A DNA stretch of 64,000 nucleotides, from positions 1 through 64,000 of the forward strand of contig NZ_JAIQZE010000007.1 of the NCBI RefSeq assembly GCF_020164595.1, in the 5' to 3' direction. This document shows positions 34,520 through 43,470 of this stretch, piece after piece; positions within the stretch are counted from its first letter, which is position 1, and the number at the start of each line of letters is the position of its first letter. The notes below the pieces were generated by a model. It saw only the letters and a list, made by a program, of their open reading frames with translations, was not told where the DNA came from and ran no database searches. Position numbers and translations under genes: made by a program. This DNA comes from Psychroflexus longus (GTDB lineage Bacteria; Bacteroidota; Bacteroidia; Flavobacteriales; Flavobacteriaceae).

Positions 34520-35827
34520 TTATTCCTTTGTAACTTCTGTAGCATTAACAACATATTGTAAAGCTCTTCCTTTCACCAAACACTCTTCATATTCCTGTTC
34601 TGGATCTGCTAGTGAAGTAAGAGCACTACCAACCATATAAGAAACGTACTTGGTTTCAGAATTGTAAAGTAAAGAACGGATAACAACATTAAAATCAAAA
34701 TTATTATCTGGAGTAATGTAACCAATTGCACCACTATAGAGTCCACGTTTAGTTGATTCGTAGGTTTCTGAAATTTCCATTGCAGATAGTTTTGGAGCTC
34801 CAGTCATGCTACCCATTGGAAATAAGGACTCAATTATTTCCACTACAGAATAATCGTTCTTTACCTGGGAAGTGATGGTTGATATCATCTGGTGGACTTG
34901 CTCAAAAGAATAAATTTCGCAAAGTTCCTCAACCTTTACTGAACTTTTGGTGGCTGTCTTTGACAAATCATTTCTCACTAAATCCACGATCATTATATTT
35001 TCTGAAACTTCCTTTGGATCGTTTTTTAAATCTAGCTTTAGCTTTTCATCTTCTATTTTATCCTTACTGCGTTTGGCGGTTCCTTTTATGGGTTGAGATA
35101 TTAATTTGTCACCTTCTTTTTTTAGAAATCGCTCAGGACTTGCACATAGGGCATAAAAATTCTCCAATTTCAAAAATGATGAAAATGGCGCTTTCGATAT
35201 AGTATTTAAATTTCTAAATGTCGCGTAAGGATCTATTTTAGTATCTTTTCTGAAGAATTCCTGGCAAAAATTGACTTCATAAATATCTCCGCGTTGAATG
35301 TGATTTAATATGTCTTTGGCCTTGGAAACATATTCTTCCTTCTGCCATTTTGGAGAAAAATCTAGTAACTGAGCTTTGGGATAAGAAATTTCAGTTTTCA
35401 AGATTGAATTAAAATCCTCTTCAATCTCATCTTCAACTATTTTAAGGTAATGTGCTTCGATTGAATTTTCCTTCAGAAGCCAGATTTTTTTAGGTTGGAT
35501 AAAATATAGTTCAGGGAATAAAAGATGATCTTCGTTTTTGGAAGTGATAGATTCAATATCATTTTTTAAATCGTAGCTGAGATATCCAAACAACCAATCT
35601 TTAGTTTTGGTGTGATATTCATTTAGCTTTTCAAACGCGTTGAGATCATCAGATTTGATAGCAGTAAAAGTGTCGATAGCTATAAGAGCCTCATAGTTCT
35701 GATATAATCCCTTACTCTTATTGGAATTTAAAAATATAACTTCATCACTTTTGTTTGCCCAGGCTAAAAGTTTATCCCCAAAATTTTCACCTACTGATGA
35801 TTTCTGAAATAATTTCTTAGTTCTCAA
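34520..35827 (-). CDS. pabB: Aminodeoxychorismate synthase component I
   Basis: PabB converts chorismate and ammonia to 4-amino-4-deoxychorismate for folate synthesis. The 435-residue protein has the chorismate-binding domain in its C-terminal two thirds: IQRGDIYEVNFCQEF near 171, SQPIKGTAKR near 240, GSMTGAPKLSAMEI near 336 and YSGAIGYITPDN near 360. The PIKGT lysine is the PabB hallmark; anthranilate synthase has Ala there. The N-terminal third is poorly conserved, as usual. The glutamine amidotransferase PabA is not in the window. The gene starts 5 bases after the flavin reductase gene. Confidence 0.92.
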   Translation of the reverse strand: MRTKKLFQKSSVGENFGDKLLAWANKSDEVIFLNSNKSKGLYQNYEALIAIDTFTAIKSDDLNAFEKLNEYHTKTKDWLFGYLSYDLKNDIESITSKNEDHLLFPELYFIQPKKIWLLKENSIEAHYLKIVEDEIEEDFNSILKTEISYPKAQLLDFSPKWQKEEYVSKAKDILNHIQRGDIYEVNFCQEFFRKDTKIDPYATFRNLNTISKAPFSSFLKLENFYALCASPERFLKKEGDKLISQPIKGTAKRSKDKIEDEKLKLDLKNDPKEVSENIMIVDLVRNDLSKTATKSSVKVEELCEIYSFEQVHQMISTITSQVKNDYSVVEIIESLFPMGSMTGAPKLSAMEISETYESTKRGLYSGAIGYITPDNNFDFNVVIRSLLYNSETKYVSYMVGSALTSLADPEQEYEECLVKGRALQYVVNATEVTKE

Positions 35828-35832
35828 TTTAA

Positions 35833-36357
35833 TTATAAATCGTTTTCAAAATTTTTAATTAAGGATTCTAAGTGAGCTTTATATTTTGGAGCCAATCCAT
35901 TCTCCCCAAAGTTTTCACTGAAAAGTGGCAGACTAAATTGATGTACGACTTGGCCTCCAAATTTATGAAAGTTGTTGGTTGTGTATTCAAGACTCGACTG
36001 GGCACCACCTTCACCAGGAGAGGAAGACAGAAGTAAGATAGACTTGCCCTTCAAATATTCACTATCTGTTCTTGATAGCCAGTCTGTGATGTTTTTAAAA
36101 AATGCTGACATAGTGCCATTATGTTCATTCACTGCTACGATGAGAGCGTTGGCATCTTCTATTTTTGACTTCAATGTCTTAATATCATCGGGAATACCTT
36201 CAGTATTTTCAATTAATTCAGAATATATTGGAATGTTCAAAGGTTTAAGATCTATATAATTGACTTCTTTTTTTAAAAAACTCAATGCATATTTCAGCAA
36301 TTTATCATTGATGGATGTTTTTGAATTTGATCCCGTAAAGGCAATAATTTTTGACAT
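35833..36357 (-). CDS. NAD(P)H-dependent FMN reductase family protein
   Basis: The 174-residue protein has a flavodoxin-like fold of the NADPH-dependent FMN reductase family (PF03358). The FMN phosphate loop GSNSKTSINDKLLKYAL is at residues 9-25, and LLLSSSPGEGGAQSSLEY near 107 forms the second flavin-contacting loop. EYNG-type contacts appear as AVNEHNGTMSAFFKN near 76. It probably reduces flavin or a quinone/azo substrate with NAD(P)H in the cytoplasm. It heads the pabB-tilS-dsbD cluster; the functional link is unclear. Confidence 0.9.
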   Translation of the reverse strand: MSKIIAFTGSNSKTSINDKLLKYALSFLKKEVNYIDLKPLNIPIYSELIENTEGIPDDIKTLKSKIEDANALIVAVNEHNGTMSAFFKNITDWLSRTDSEYLKGKSILLLSSSPGEGGAQSSLEYTTNNFHKFGGQVVHQFSLPLFSENFGENGLAPKYKAHLESLIKNFENDL

Positions 36358-36390
36358 TTTTCTTTTTGGGTAAAGGTACGTATAAATGAA

Positions 36391-36424
36391 AAATCCACTA
36401 TTTCACAGAGGAAATAATGGATTT
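36391..36424 (-). terminator. Terminator downstream of the 64-residue gene
   Basis: Two nested stems, 7 bp (36391-36397 with 36418-36424) and 5 bp (36400-36404 with 36411-36415), are followed on the minus strand by a T run. They lie between the small gene and the flavin reductase gene. Confidence 0.6.
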
Positions 36425-36446
36425 AATTTTAATTTCTGTTTAAAGT

Positions 36447-36641
36447 TTAATCGAGGTAAACCAAACATTGTTTCAATGATGGATTCTTCTGCATCAGACT
36501 CAAGATAAAATCTTTGAGTTCATCTAGTTCATAAGGAAGTAAGCGTTCCGTCGCTTTTTTTAATTCTTTGCAAAATAAGTTTGCATCAAAACTTACTTTT
36601 TTTAAAATTTCTTTAGTGTATTCAAACATGGCTCTAGGCAT
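36447..36641 (-). CDS. Small conserved hypothetical protein
   Basis: The 64-residue protein has no recognised function. It is predicted to be all helical, with amphipathic helices at about 5-17 (FEYTKEILKKVSF), 19-33 (ANLFCKELKKATERL) and 36-49 (YELDELKDFILSLM), and a short tail (LKQCLVYLD). It has no signal peptide or membrane helix. Frame, regular amphipathicity and its own terminator support it as a real gene. Start may be Met1 or Met5. Confidence 0.6.
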   Translation of the reverse strand: MPRAMFEYTKEILKKVSFDANLFCKELKKATERLLPYELDELKDFILSLMQKNPSLKQCLVYLD

Positions 36642-36760
36642 AATTTAAACTTTTAAAATTAAGTAGAAGTGCGTCATTTTTAAATTTTCATGAATATACT
36701 AATTATAAGGCTTATGTGTTATGATTTTCATCATTAAATATATTAATAGTTGCCATTTAT

Positions 36761-37246
36761 TTATTTTTTCCTAACAGTCCACAGAAATTTAAATTCAGAA
36801 ACTACTTCACCAGACTCATTTTTTGCTATGGAAGTCATCCAGAATTTCTGACCTTCAGGGCTTTTGAGACATTGCTGGATATTCTCCTTTACCAAATTCA
36901 CATCTTCACAGGTAAAGGTTATTTTTCCTTTAGCTTTTTTATGAAAGGCTGAGGAGTTCTCAGCTACAAGCATTGATATTTTTTGGCCACTATCGTTTAT
37001 TTCTTTCATTACAATAGCACCTGTACTAAGTTCTGATGCCATTGACTGTACTGCAAAATACATACTGTTGAAGGGGTTTTGATTAATCCACTTGTGAGTA
37101 ACCGTTGTGATACAAATCTTTTCATTTATAGTTTTTAATCTCACTCCGCACAACCATGCAGAAGGTAATTTAGAAAATAAAAACATGTTGATTTTTGATG
37201 GTGTAAGCTTCATTGATGTAAATTTTTCATTCCTCAATGTAGTCAT
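36761..37246 (-). CDS. DUF4442 family protein, hotdog-fold thioesterase-like
   Basis: The 161-residue protein matches the DUF4442 (PF14539) hotdog family. A helical start (MKLTPSKINMFLFSKLPSAW) is followed by the strand CGVRLKTI and the central helix NPFNSMYFAVQSMASELSTGAIVMK. The family has AAlaxxAE-like residues here, and a Glu is present. A conserved strand SEFKFLWTVRKK closes the protein. Whether it is an active acyl-CoA thioesterase is unknown. Met12 (37213) may be the true start, since family members often begin near it; the ATG at 37246 is kept as annotated. Confidence 0.8.
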   Translation of the reverse strand: MTTLRNEKFTSMKLTPSKINMFLFSKLPSAWLCGVRLKTINEKICITTVTHKWINQNPFNSMYFAVQSMASELSTGAIVMKEINDSGQKISMLVAENSSAFHKKAKGKITFTCEDVNLVKENIQQCLKSPEGQKFWMTSIAKNESGEVVSEFKFLWTVRKK

Positions 37247-37468
37247 TTATTTAATTTGAAACTTCATTTTATAGATTAATACAGTTCTAAACTTTCTTTT
37301 CCTCAGTTCTATAAATCGATTAAACCATTGTATAGCTGAGTTTAGAGTGCTTTTCAATTTGATATCAAGCATTGAATATGTTAATGAAATTATAATTCAT
37401 ATTACTATGTATTGCAAAGTAGTGTTTAAAAGACATATCCTTGTATAATATTATTTCAAAAGGAGATT

Positions 37469-37798
37469 ATGAAAATTGAAAATACTAAAGCCCAAATGCG
37501 TAAAGGAGTTCTGGAATACTGCATTTTATCTGTGCTTAGTCATGATGATGCCTATGTTGCTGAAATCCTTGAGACCTTAAAGTCCGCAAAATTGCTTGTA
37601 GTTGAGGGAACTATTTATCCATTGCTCACACGCTTGAAAAATGCTAAACTTTTGACTTACCGCTGGGAAGAATCGACAGGGGGGCCACCAAGAAAATATT
37701 ACGGACTTACAGAAGAGGGTAAAGAATTTCTAAATGAACTTTCAGATACGTGGACAGAATTAAGTTACGCTGTGACAAAAATTACTTCAAAAAAATAA
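37469..37798 (+). CDS. PadR family transcriptional regulator
   Basis: This is a 109-residue winged-helix repressor of the PadR type. The recognition helix region is EGTIYPLLTRLKNAKLLTY (about 47-65) and the wing is ESTGGPPRKYYGLTEEGKEFL (70-90 in part). The short length places it in the PadR subfamily that lacks a long C-terminal dimerisation domain. An unusually good Shine-Dalgarno, AGGAG at 37461-37465, precedes the ATG, in contrast to most genes here. It is the first gene of an operon with the PspC and DUF2807 genes, which it probably autoregulates, most likely in response to an envelope or antimicrobial signal. Confidence 0.93.
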   Translation: MKIENTKAQMRKGVLEYCILSVLSHDDAYVAEILETLKSAKLLVVEGTIYPLLTRLKNAKLLTYRWEESTGGPPRKYYGLTEEGKEFLNELSDTWTELSYAVTKITSKK

Positions 37799-37805
37799 AC
37801 TAACG

Positions 37806-39332
37806 ATGAACAAAACGATCAACATTAACCTAGCAAACGTGTTTTTTCACATCGATGAAGATGCGTTTATGAAACTTGATAAATACCTCAAGACTATAGA
37901 AAGCTACCTTGCCAATGAGGAAAGCAGGGATGAAATCCTTCAAGATATTGAGGCAAGGATAGCAGAGCTTTTTACTGAGTCTATGGCTCATCAAAATCAG
38001 GTGATTACGATATCCCAGGTCGATAAAATGATATCTATCATGGGCGAACCTGAGGCTTACAAAATTGACGATGAAGAAGATTCTTCATCTACTTTTTCCA
38101 GACCTAGATCTGCAAGAAAGCTTTATAGAGATATAGATAGAAACTACGTCGGTGGAGTTTCGGCAGGATTGAATCATTATCTGGGGCTTAACTTACTGCT
38201 TATAAGATTTATCTGGATCATTTCTGCTCTTTCTTCATTTGGAGCTACAGTGATTATTTATGCGATCCTTTGGGCGATTATTCCACCTGCTCGCACAACG
38301 GCTCAAAAACTTGACATGCAAGGCGAACCTGTGAATCTGTCAAATATCGAGCGTAAAGTCAAAGAGAGCTATTCTAAATTTGCAGATAAAGTAGGTGGGA
38401 TAGATTATGAGAAATATGAACAACAAACTAAATCTGGGATCGCCAAGTTTTTTGACGGACTAGGGGAAGTGCTCAAAGCTCTTGGCGTCTTTATTTCAAA
38501 ATTTCTGGGAATAATTTTACTAATTATTTCAGGTGCTCTTTTAGTTGGTCTTGTTATTTTTCTCTTCAGTTTCGGAACGATTTCATTATTTGATTTAGCT
38601 GATTTTACTAAAATGGATTTCTTTCCATTAGGAGTACCTTATTGGATTCAGGTAGTTCTGTTCTTTACAGCAGCGGCTGTTCCATTTTTTTATTTACTTA
38701 TTTTAAGTCTTAAACTACTTATTTCAAATCTTAAGTCCATAGGCAAAATAAGTCATATCACATTAACAGGTCTCTGGATACTCTCAATTATAATTATTAC
38801 GACACTTGGTGTAAAACGACAGTTAGAAAATAGCTACGGAGCAATAGTCGATGAGATGGATTCTATTGAATTAAAGAAACTAGACACTCTGAGGATTTCA
38901 ATGAACAATGATCTATTCATTAATAATGAATCAAATGATTCAAAAATTTACAATGTGTCCGTAAATTTAAAACCTTCCGATAATGATGAACTCAAGGTTA
39001 AAATTTCTAAAAGGAGTTATGGGCCAAGTCAGGATAAAGCCAGGGATAAAGCCAAAATGATTGATTACGACTATGAATTTGAAAATTCAAATTTATTGCT
39101 AAATACATATTTCCAGTCCAACACTGAATTCTTTAATAAAAAAGAAAAGGTTGAATTGACTCTATATATTCCAAAAGAGCATACCATTTATTTAGATGAA
39201 GATGTAAAATTTTATAATAAAGTGTGGAACCTTAATAGGTCAGATTTTAACACTTATCTAGGTTATAAAGACAATACCTGGAAGCCTCTAGACAGCATAA
39301 TTCAAATTGATTCAACTTCAACTCAAAATTAA
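37806..39332 (+). CDS. PspC domain membrane protein
   Basis: The 508-residue protein begins with a cytoplasmic region (about 1-95, with INLANVFFHIDEDAF and NEESRDEILQDIEARIAELF). A PspC domain follows (about 100-165: LYRDIDRNYVGGVSAGLNHYLG). Four or more further helices are at about 222-255, 282-300 and 315-335, and the C-terminal soluble part (about 345-508) resembles an extracytoplasmic beta domain. PspC domains take part in phage-shock type envelope stress responses. The PadR-PspC-DUF2807 arrangement is common in Bacteroidota. It lies 7 bases after padR and 5 bases before the next gene. Confidence 0.9.
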   Translation: MNKTININLANVFFHIDEDAFMKLDKYLKTIESYLANEESRDEILQDIEARIAELFTESMAHQNQVITISQVDKMISIMGEPEAYKIDDEEDSSSTFSRPRSARKLYRDIDRNYVGGVSAGLNHYLGLNLLLIRFIWIISALSSFGATVIIYAILWAIIPPARTTAQKLDMQGEPVNLSNIERKVKESYSKFADKVGGIDYEKYEQQTKSGIAKFFDGLGEVLKALGVFISKFLGIILLIISGALLVGLVIFLFSFGTISLFDLADFTKMDFFPLGVPYWIQVVLFFTAAAVPFFYLLILSLKLLISNLKSIGKISHITLTGLWILSIIIITTLGVKRQLENSYGAIVDEMDSIELKKLDTLRISMNNDLFINNESNDSKIYNVSVNLKPSDNDELKVKISKRSYGPSQDKARDKAKMIDYDYEFENSNLLLNTYFQSNTEFFNKKEKVELTLYIPKEHTIYLDEDVKFYNKVWNLNRSDFNTYLGYKDNTWKPLDSIIQIDSTSTQN

Positions 39333-39337
39333 GTTTC

Positions 39338-40192
39338 ATGAAAACCATTACAATTTCCGCAGTATTTAGTTTATGTCTTCTTTTGGTTGGCTGTTCATTT
39401 TCAATTGAAAGTGTAATCAACAATCAGAAAATTAAAGGAGAAGGCGAAATAATTACAGAACAATTCGTACTTGAAAGCTTTGAAAGCTTGGAACTTAAAA
39501 GAGGTTGGCAAGTGATTCTTCAGCCTGCTTCATCCAATTATATGGTTGTTGAAGCCAATGAAAATTTACTTGAAGTTTTCGAATATGAAAATCAAAATGG
39601 TAAACTCAAGATAGGTGCTTCAAAGCAGATTTCTGTGGCAGATGCAAAACATATTACTCTATATTTTACTGAAGACATTGAGTCCATTAAGGTTTCTAGT
39701 GGAACTGAAGTTTCTTCCATGGAACGTTTAAGTTTTAATAATCTGTCTTTGAATCTTTCCAGTGGGAGCGAGGTCAAATTTAATCTAAAAGCAGAGTCTT
39801 TGGATGTGGAGACTTCAAGTGGTGCAGAGCTTACTTTAGCTTTAGCAAGTGATAATTTGGCAATTGAAAGTTCGAGTGGATCGACTGTTTATATAGATGC
39901 TAAAGTGATTTCAACAAGAGTTGAATCTTCTTCAGGAGCAGAAATTATATTGAAAGGACAAACAAGTCAATTGAAAATTGAAACTTCCAGTGGGTCTACT
40001 GTAAAAGCTCAGGAATTTAGGGCTAAAGAAGTATTTACTGAAGCCTCATCTGGATCTTCCATTTTTGTGTATCCTATTGAAAGTCTAAAAGCTGGATCGA
40101 GTAGTGGTGGAACTATAGATTATTATGCGAAGCCCTCTGGCCGTCTCGAATTAAATAAATCTAAATCTGGAGGATCTATCAATAAAAAATAA
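39338..40192 (+). CDS. DUF2807 (head GIN domain) lipoprotein
   Basis: This is a 284-residue lipoprotein: a signal sequence with lipobox ends at Cys19 (LLLVGCSF). The mature part is a putative auto-transporter adhesin head GIN domain (PF10988), a right-handed beta structure built of short repeats such as VSSGTEVSSM, LSSGSEVKF, TSSGAELTL, SSSGSTVYI and TSSGSTVKA. These give regular Ser-Ser-Gly turns about every 20 residues. It is anchored in the outer or inner membrane facing the periplasm or surface. Function is unknown; the operon suggests a role in envelope stress sensing. Confidence 0.9.
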   Translation: MKTITISAVFSLCLLLVGCSFSIESVINNQKIKGEGEIITEQFVLESFESLELKRGWQVILQPASSNYMVVEANENLLEVFEYENQNGKLKIGASKQISVADAKHITLYFTEDIESIKVSSGTEVSSMERLSFNNLSLNLSSGSEVKFNLKAESLDVETSSGAELTLALASDNLAIESSSGSTVYIDAKVISTRVESSSGAEIILKGQTSQLKIETSSGSTVKAQEFRAKEVFTEASSGSSIFVYPIESLKAGSSSGGTIDYYAKPSGRLELNKSKSGGSINKK

Positions 40193-40271
40193 TCCGTTCT
40201 AAAACACAGCTACAATGATTATACTCGTAAAAATACTTATTATAGTTTTGACCCAATACCTTTTCTAAAAA

Positions 40272-41465
40272 CTACTCGTCCTTTTCATAATTTTCATTGA
40301 AAGCTGAGGGAAGTAGTTGGGGAATGAATTTTATAATAATTGGTAAAAGCACACTTCCGCCTGGTAATACGAAAATTGCTAGGGACGGAATGCTTTTGAA
40401 GATATCGTATAATTGATGCTTTACCTTTAGTTTTTCATCAGAGTTTAATTCTCTCTGGGTAGATTGCGAGATCAGATAAACAAGTTCTTTACTTTGGATA
40501 ATTTCTTTGTAAAGTCTACTTTTATTGCGAGTCAATAATAATTTTACAGCCTTTTGATTCTTTTTATAAAAGTGATTTAGCGGATTACTAAAATGGAAAT
40601 AGGCTATGTTTTCTCTATTGAGAGTTACAAAATCAAATAAAAACTCAATACTGGTGTTGATGTTTGATTTTGATAGTTGCAATTCAGATCCTAAGAGGTT
40701 CATGAATTTCAATTCGTTTATTTCTATTTCTTCATCACTATAGACAGCCATACAGGCAAGATCAAAAACATACATATTTCCTAAATGATCCAGATATTCA
40801 GAATAATTGATTGTATCTGGTAGTAACAGATCGTCTGAAATTTGAAAATTATAGCGCAGCGAACTTTTTAAAAGTTTTAATATAAGCGAATCGTAAGAGG
40901 TCTTGTAAGATTTTTGATTTAAAGCTTCATAAACAGTCTTCATGATTAGTCCCTCAAGGGTTTTAGCATATTCACTTGGATTTACAGAATCGGAAAGTGT
41001 TCTTTTGTAAGCGAGAACGTCTGTAAACAACAAGGCATTAGTGACAATATGACTGAAGTTCTTCTGTATTAAACCCTCGTTGGTCTGAACCCGGTTATGA
41101 ATTAATTGTTCTAATTTTCGTTCGTCTTTCGTTTTGAACTTAAAAAATGAAGTGAAGTAATCCTTTCTAGAATGTATTGACTCATAAAACATAATCAACC
41201 TCGGAATGATTTCATTCGCGGGTTGATCCTCACATAATTTATGGTCAATGAAAACTAGTGCTACAAGCAAATTGATTTTGGAGAATTCCTGTTGGGTGTA
41301 ATTAAGGTTTTTGGTAAGTGGAATTAGTGAACTTTGGCTGGATCCATATACAAAACCTGTAGATCTCAATAAATTGTAAAACTGTTCCTCATCCAGTGAT
41401 AGTAAATCACTTTCACTTACCTTATTTAGGCACTTTAACAACCAACCTGATGCTGATGGATTCAT
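40272..41465 (-). CDS. LETM1-related biofilm-associated family protein
   Basis: The 397-residue protein is soluble in most of its length, rich in helices, and ends in a LETM1-like segment, LAIFVLPGGSVLLPIIIKFIPQLLPSAF (about 362-389), with the PGGS and LLPS features of the mitochondrial LETM1 ribosome-binding region. A domain with acidic residues (AVYSDEEIEINELKFMNLLG near 240) resembles TerB-like folds. Bacteroidota homologues are annotated as LETM1-related biofilm-associated proteins; mechanism is unknown. The gene is monocistronic on the minus strand, convergent with the DUF2807 gene. Confidence 0.75.
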   Translation of the reverse strand: MNPSASGWLLKCLNKVSESDLLSLDEEQFYNLLRSTGFVYGSSQSSLIPLTKNLNYTQQEFSKINLLVALVFIDHKLCEDQPANEIIPRLIMFYESIHSRKDYFTSFFKFKTKDERKLEQLIHNRVQTNEGLIQKNFSHIVTNALLFTDVLAYKRTLSDSVNPSEYAKTLEGLIMKTVYEALNQKSYKTSYDSLILKLLKSSLRYNFQISDDLLLPDTINYSEYLDHLGNMYVFDLACMAVYSDEEIEINELKFMNLLGSELQLSKSNINTSIEFLFDFVTLNRENIAYFHFSNPLNHFYKKNQKAVKLLLTRNKSRLYKEIIQSKELVYLISQSTQRELNSDEKLKVKHQLYDIFKSIPSLAIFVLPGGSVLLPIIIKFIPQLLPSAFNENYEKDE

Positions 41466-41510
41466 AGAACAAAGAAACTTTAATTTTCTGAATACAGATG
41501 ATTAAAAATA

Positions 41511-41540
41511 AAAAAGGAGCCTAAATTTAGACTCCTTTTT
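41511..41540 (-). terminator. Terminator of the acyl-CoA ligase gene
   Basis: A 9-bp stem (41511-41519 with 41532-41540) plus an inner CTAAA/TTTAG pairing is flanked by A and T runs. It lies 17 bases beyond the ligase stop codon. Confidence 0.8.
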
Positions 41541-41556
41541 ATCAAATTCCAACTTA

Positions 41557-43332
41557 TTAGTTGGAATAAATCTTATTGTACAGATCCATGTACTTTTCTT
41601 TTATAACTCTTCTTTTCAATTTCATGGTAGGAGTTAGATGTTCTTCTTCGATACTCCAGACGTCTGGGGTCAATTCAAATCTTTTGATTTTCTCCCAATT
41701 CCCAAATTTCTGATTATAAAAATCTATTTCTTCCTGGACTCTATCGATCAATTCCTGATTTTTGACCATTTCTGAAAGAGAGTTTCCTAACTTTAAATCC
41801 TTGCGTTCTCCCCATTCTTTTACAAATTCTTCGTTCAATTGAATAAGAGCTGCCGGCATTTTTTGACCTTCGCCCACTACCATAATTTGTTCTATAAATC
41901 GAGATTGTTTCATGACGTTTTCAATGATCTGAGGAGCAATATATTTTCCACCAGAAGTCTTGAACATTTCTTTTTTACGATCTGTAATTTTTAAAAAGCC
42001 ATCCTTACAGATTTCACCAATATCTCCAGTATGAAAATAATCGTCCTTTAAAACTTCATCAGTTTTTTCTTTGTCTTTATAATACCCCATCATGACTTGA
42101 GGACCTTTAACTAGTATTTCGCCATCCTCAGCGATTTTAACTTCAGTTTCAGGGATTGGTCGGCCTACAGTTCCAATTTTAAAACCTCCATCACGCATGT
42201 CATTTACAGCTACTACTGGGGAAGTTTCTGTTAGACCATACCCTTCCATAACGCCCATTCCAGCAGCGTTAAAAACCCTAGCTAATCTTGGCTGTAATGC
42301 AGCACTTCCAGATGCAATCACCTGTAAATTTCCACCCAAGGCTTCTTGCCATTTAGTGAAAATTAATTTTCGGGCTAGCTTCAATCTGGTTTCGTACCAC
42401 CATCCATTTTCTCCGTAAGGTTTGTATTCTAGACCAAGTTCAACCGCCCAATAGAATAATTTTTTCTTTACGCCAGTAAGGTCAGTTCCTTTGGCAATAA
42501 TCTTATCGTAAACTTTTTCCAGAAGCCTTGGAACAGCAGACATGACTTCTGGTTTCACTTCTTTGAGGTTATCACTTATCGTTTCAATAGATTCAGCAAA
42601 ATAAATGCTTACACCACTAAACTGATACATATATTGAAGCATGCGCTCATAAACGTGGCAAACAGGTAAAAAACTGAGAGCTTTCGCACTTCCTTTGTCT
42701 AGTGGTAATCGAGTAGAACTATGTATAGCGTTACTTGCAATGTTCTTATGAGATAACATAACTCCTTTAGGTCTTCCTGTAGTTCCAGAAGTATAAATTA
42801 AGGTGGCTAGATCGTTTTCGGTTACTTGATCCATCAAGGATTGTACTTCGTCTTGATTACTGTCATCAGTTCCCAAATCTAGAACTTCAACCCAGTTTTT
42901 AGCCCCTTCAATTTGATCGAAAGTATACACTTCTTTGAGAGATTCAACTTCACCTTTTATGGCCATTACCTTATCATAGACCTCTTTGTCCGAGACAAAA
43001 CAAAACTTAGACTCACTGTGGTTGAGAACATAAGCGTAATCTTCTTCTGATATTGTTGGATAAATAGGTACATCTTGAGCTCCAAGCTGCATAATTCCAA
43101 TATCCATAATGTTCCATTCAGTTCTATTATTGGATGAAATTAGGGCGATTTTATCATTTGGTTTTACTCCCAACCTTAAAAGCCCTCTACTTATTTTATT
43201 GATTTGTTCTATATATTCTTTGGATGAAGTAGACTTCCAGACTCCATTATATTTAGTAACTAAAGCATCCTCAAGATTGTATTGTTCTAGTTGATAATAT
43301 GGAAAATCAAATAAACGTTTAAGTGATGACAT
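41557..43332 (-). CDS. Long-chain fatty acid--CoA ligase (AMP-forming)
   Basis: The 591-residue enzyme activates fatty acids to acyl-CoA with ATP. It has the AMP-binding signatures: LIYTSGTTGRPKGVMLSH near residue 177, GYGLTETSPVVAV near 363, YFHTGDIGEI near 435 and DRKKEMFKTSGGKYIAP near 452. The C-terminus (LTPTMKLKRRVIKEKY) holds the adenylation-related Lys region. The length and SGGKYIAPQ motif place it with the long-chain FadD15/ACSL-like branch. It is probably cytoplasmic or membrane-associated. It is monocistronic. Confidence 0.93.
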   Translation of the reverse strand: MSSLKRLFDFPYYQLEQYNLEDALVTKYNGVWKSTSSKEYIEQINKISRGLLRLGVKPNDKIALISSNNRTEWNIMDIGIMQLGAQDVPIYPTISEEDYAYVLNHSESKFCFVSDKEVYDKVMAIKGEVESLKEVYTFDQIEGAKNWVEVLDLGTDDSNQDEVQSLMDQVTENDLATLIYTSGTTGRPKGVMLSHKNIASNAIHSSTRLPLDKGSAKALSFLPVCHVYERMLQYMYQFSGVSIYFAESIETISDNLKEVKPEVMSAVPRLLEKVYDKIIAKGTDLTGVKKKLFYWAVELGLEYKPYGENGWWYETRLKLARKLIFTKWQEALGGNLQVIASGSAALQPRLARVFNAAGMGVMEGYGLTETSPVVAVNDMRDGGFKIGTVGRPIPETEVKIAEDGEILVKGPQVMMGYYKDKEKTDEVLKDDYFHTGDIGEICKDGFLKITDRKKEMFKTSGGKYIAPQIIENVMKQSRFIEQIMVVGEGQKMPAALIQLNEEFVKEWGERKDLKLGNSLSEMVKNQELIDRVQEEIDFYNQKFGNWEKIKRFELTPDVWSIEEEHLTPTMKLKRRVIKEKYMDLYNKIYSN

Positions 43333-43470
43333 ATTTTTATGTTTTATTAAGAGTGAAAAATAGAAAATTTTTCCTTTAAATTCTATTAAAATGCTTTCTA
43401 AAGCATCAAAAAATTATTTGATTATTAATTTATAAATATAAATATTTGTAAATCAGTAATCTATGTTTTC

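Noticed and set aside
37412-37443. Promoter of padR (TTG ... TATCCTTG)
   Set aside because: The -7 box has a mismatch and the spacer is 21 bases; too weak to list.
39690-40110. DNA tandem repeat or CRISPR-like array in the DUF2807 gene
   Set aside because: The periodic SSG motifs are protein beta-turn repeats with divergent codons and no constant DNA repeat or spacers.
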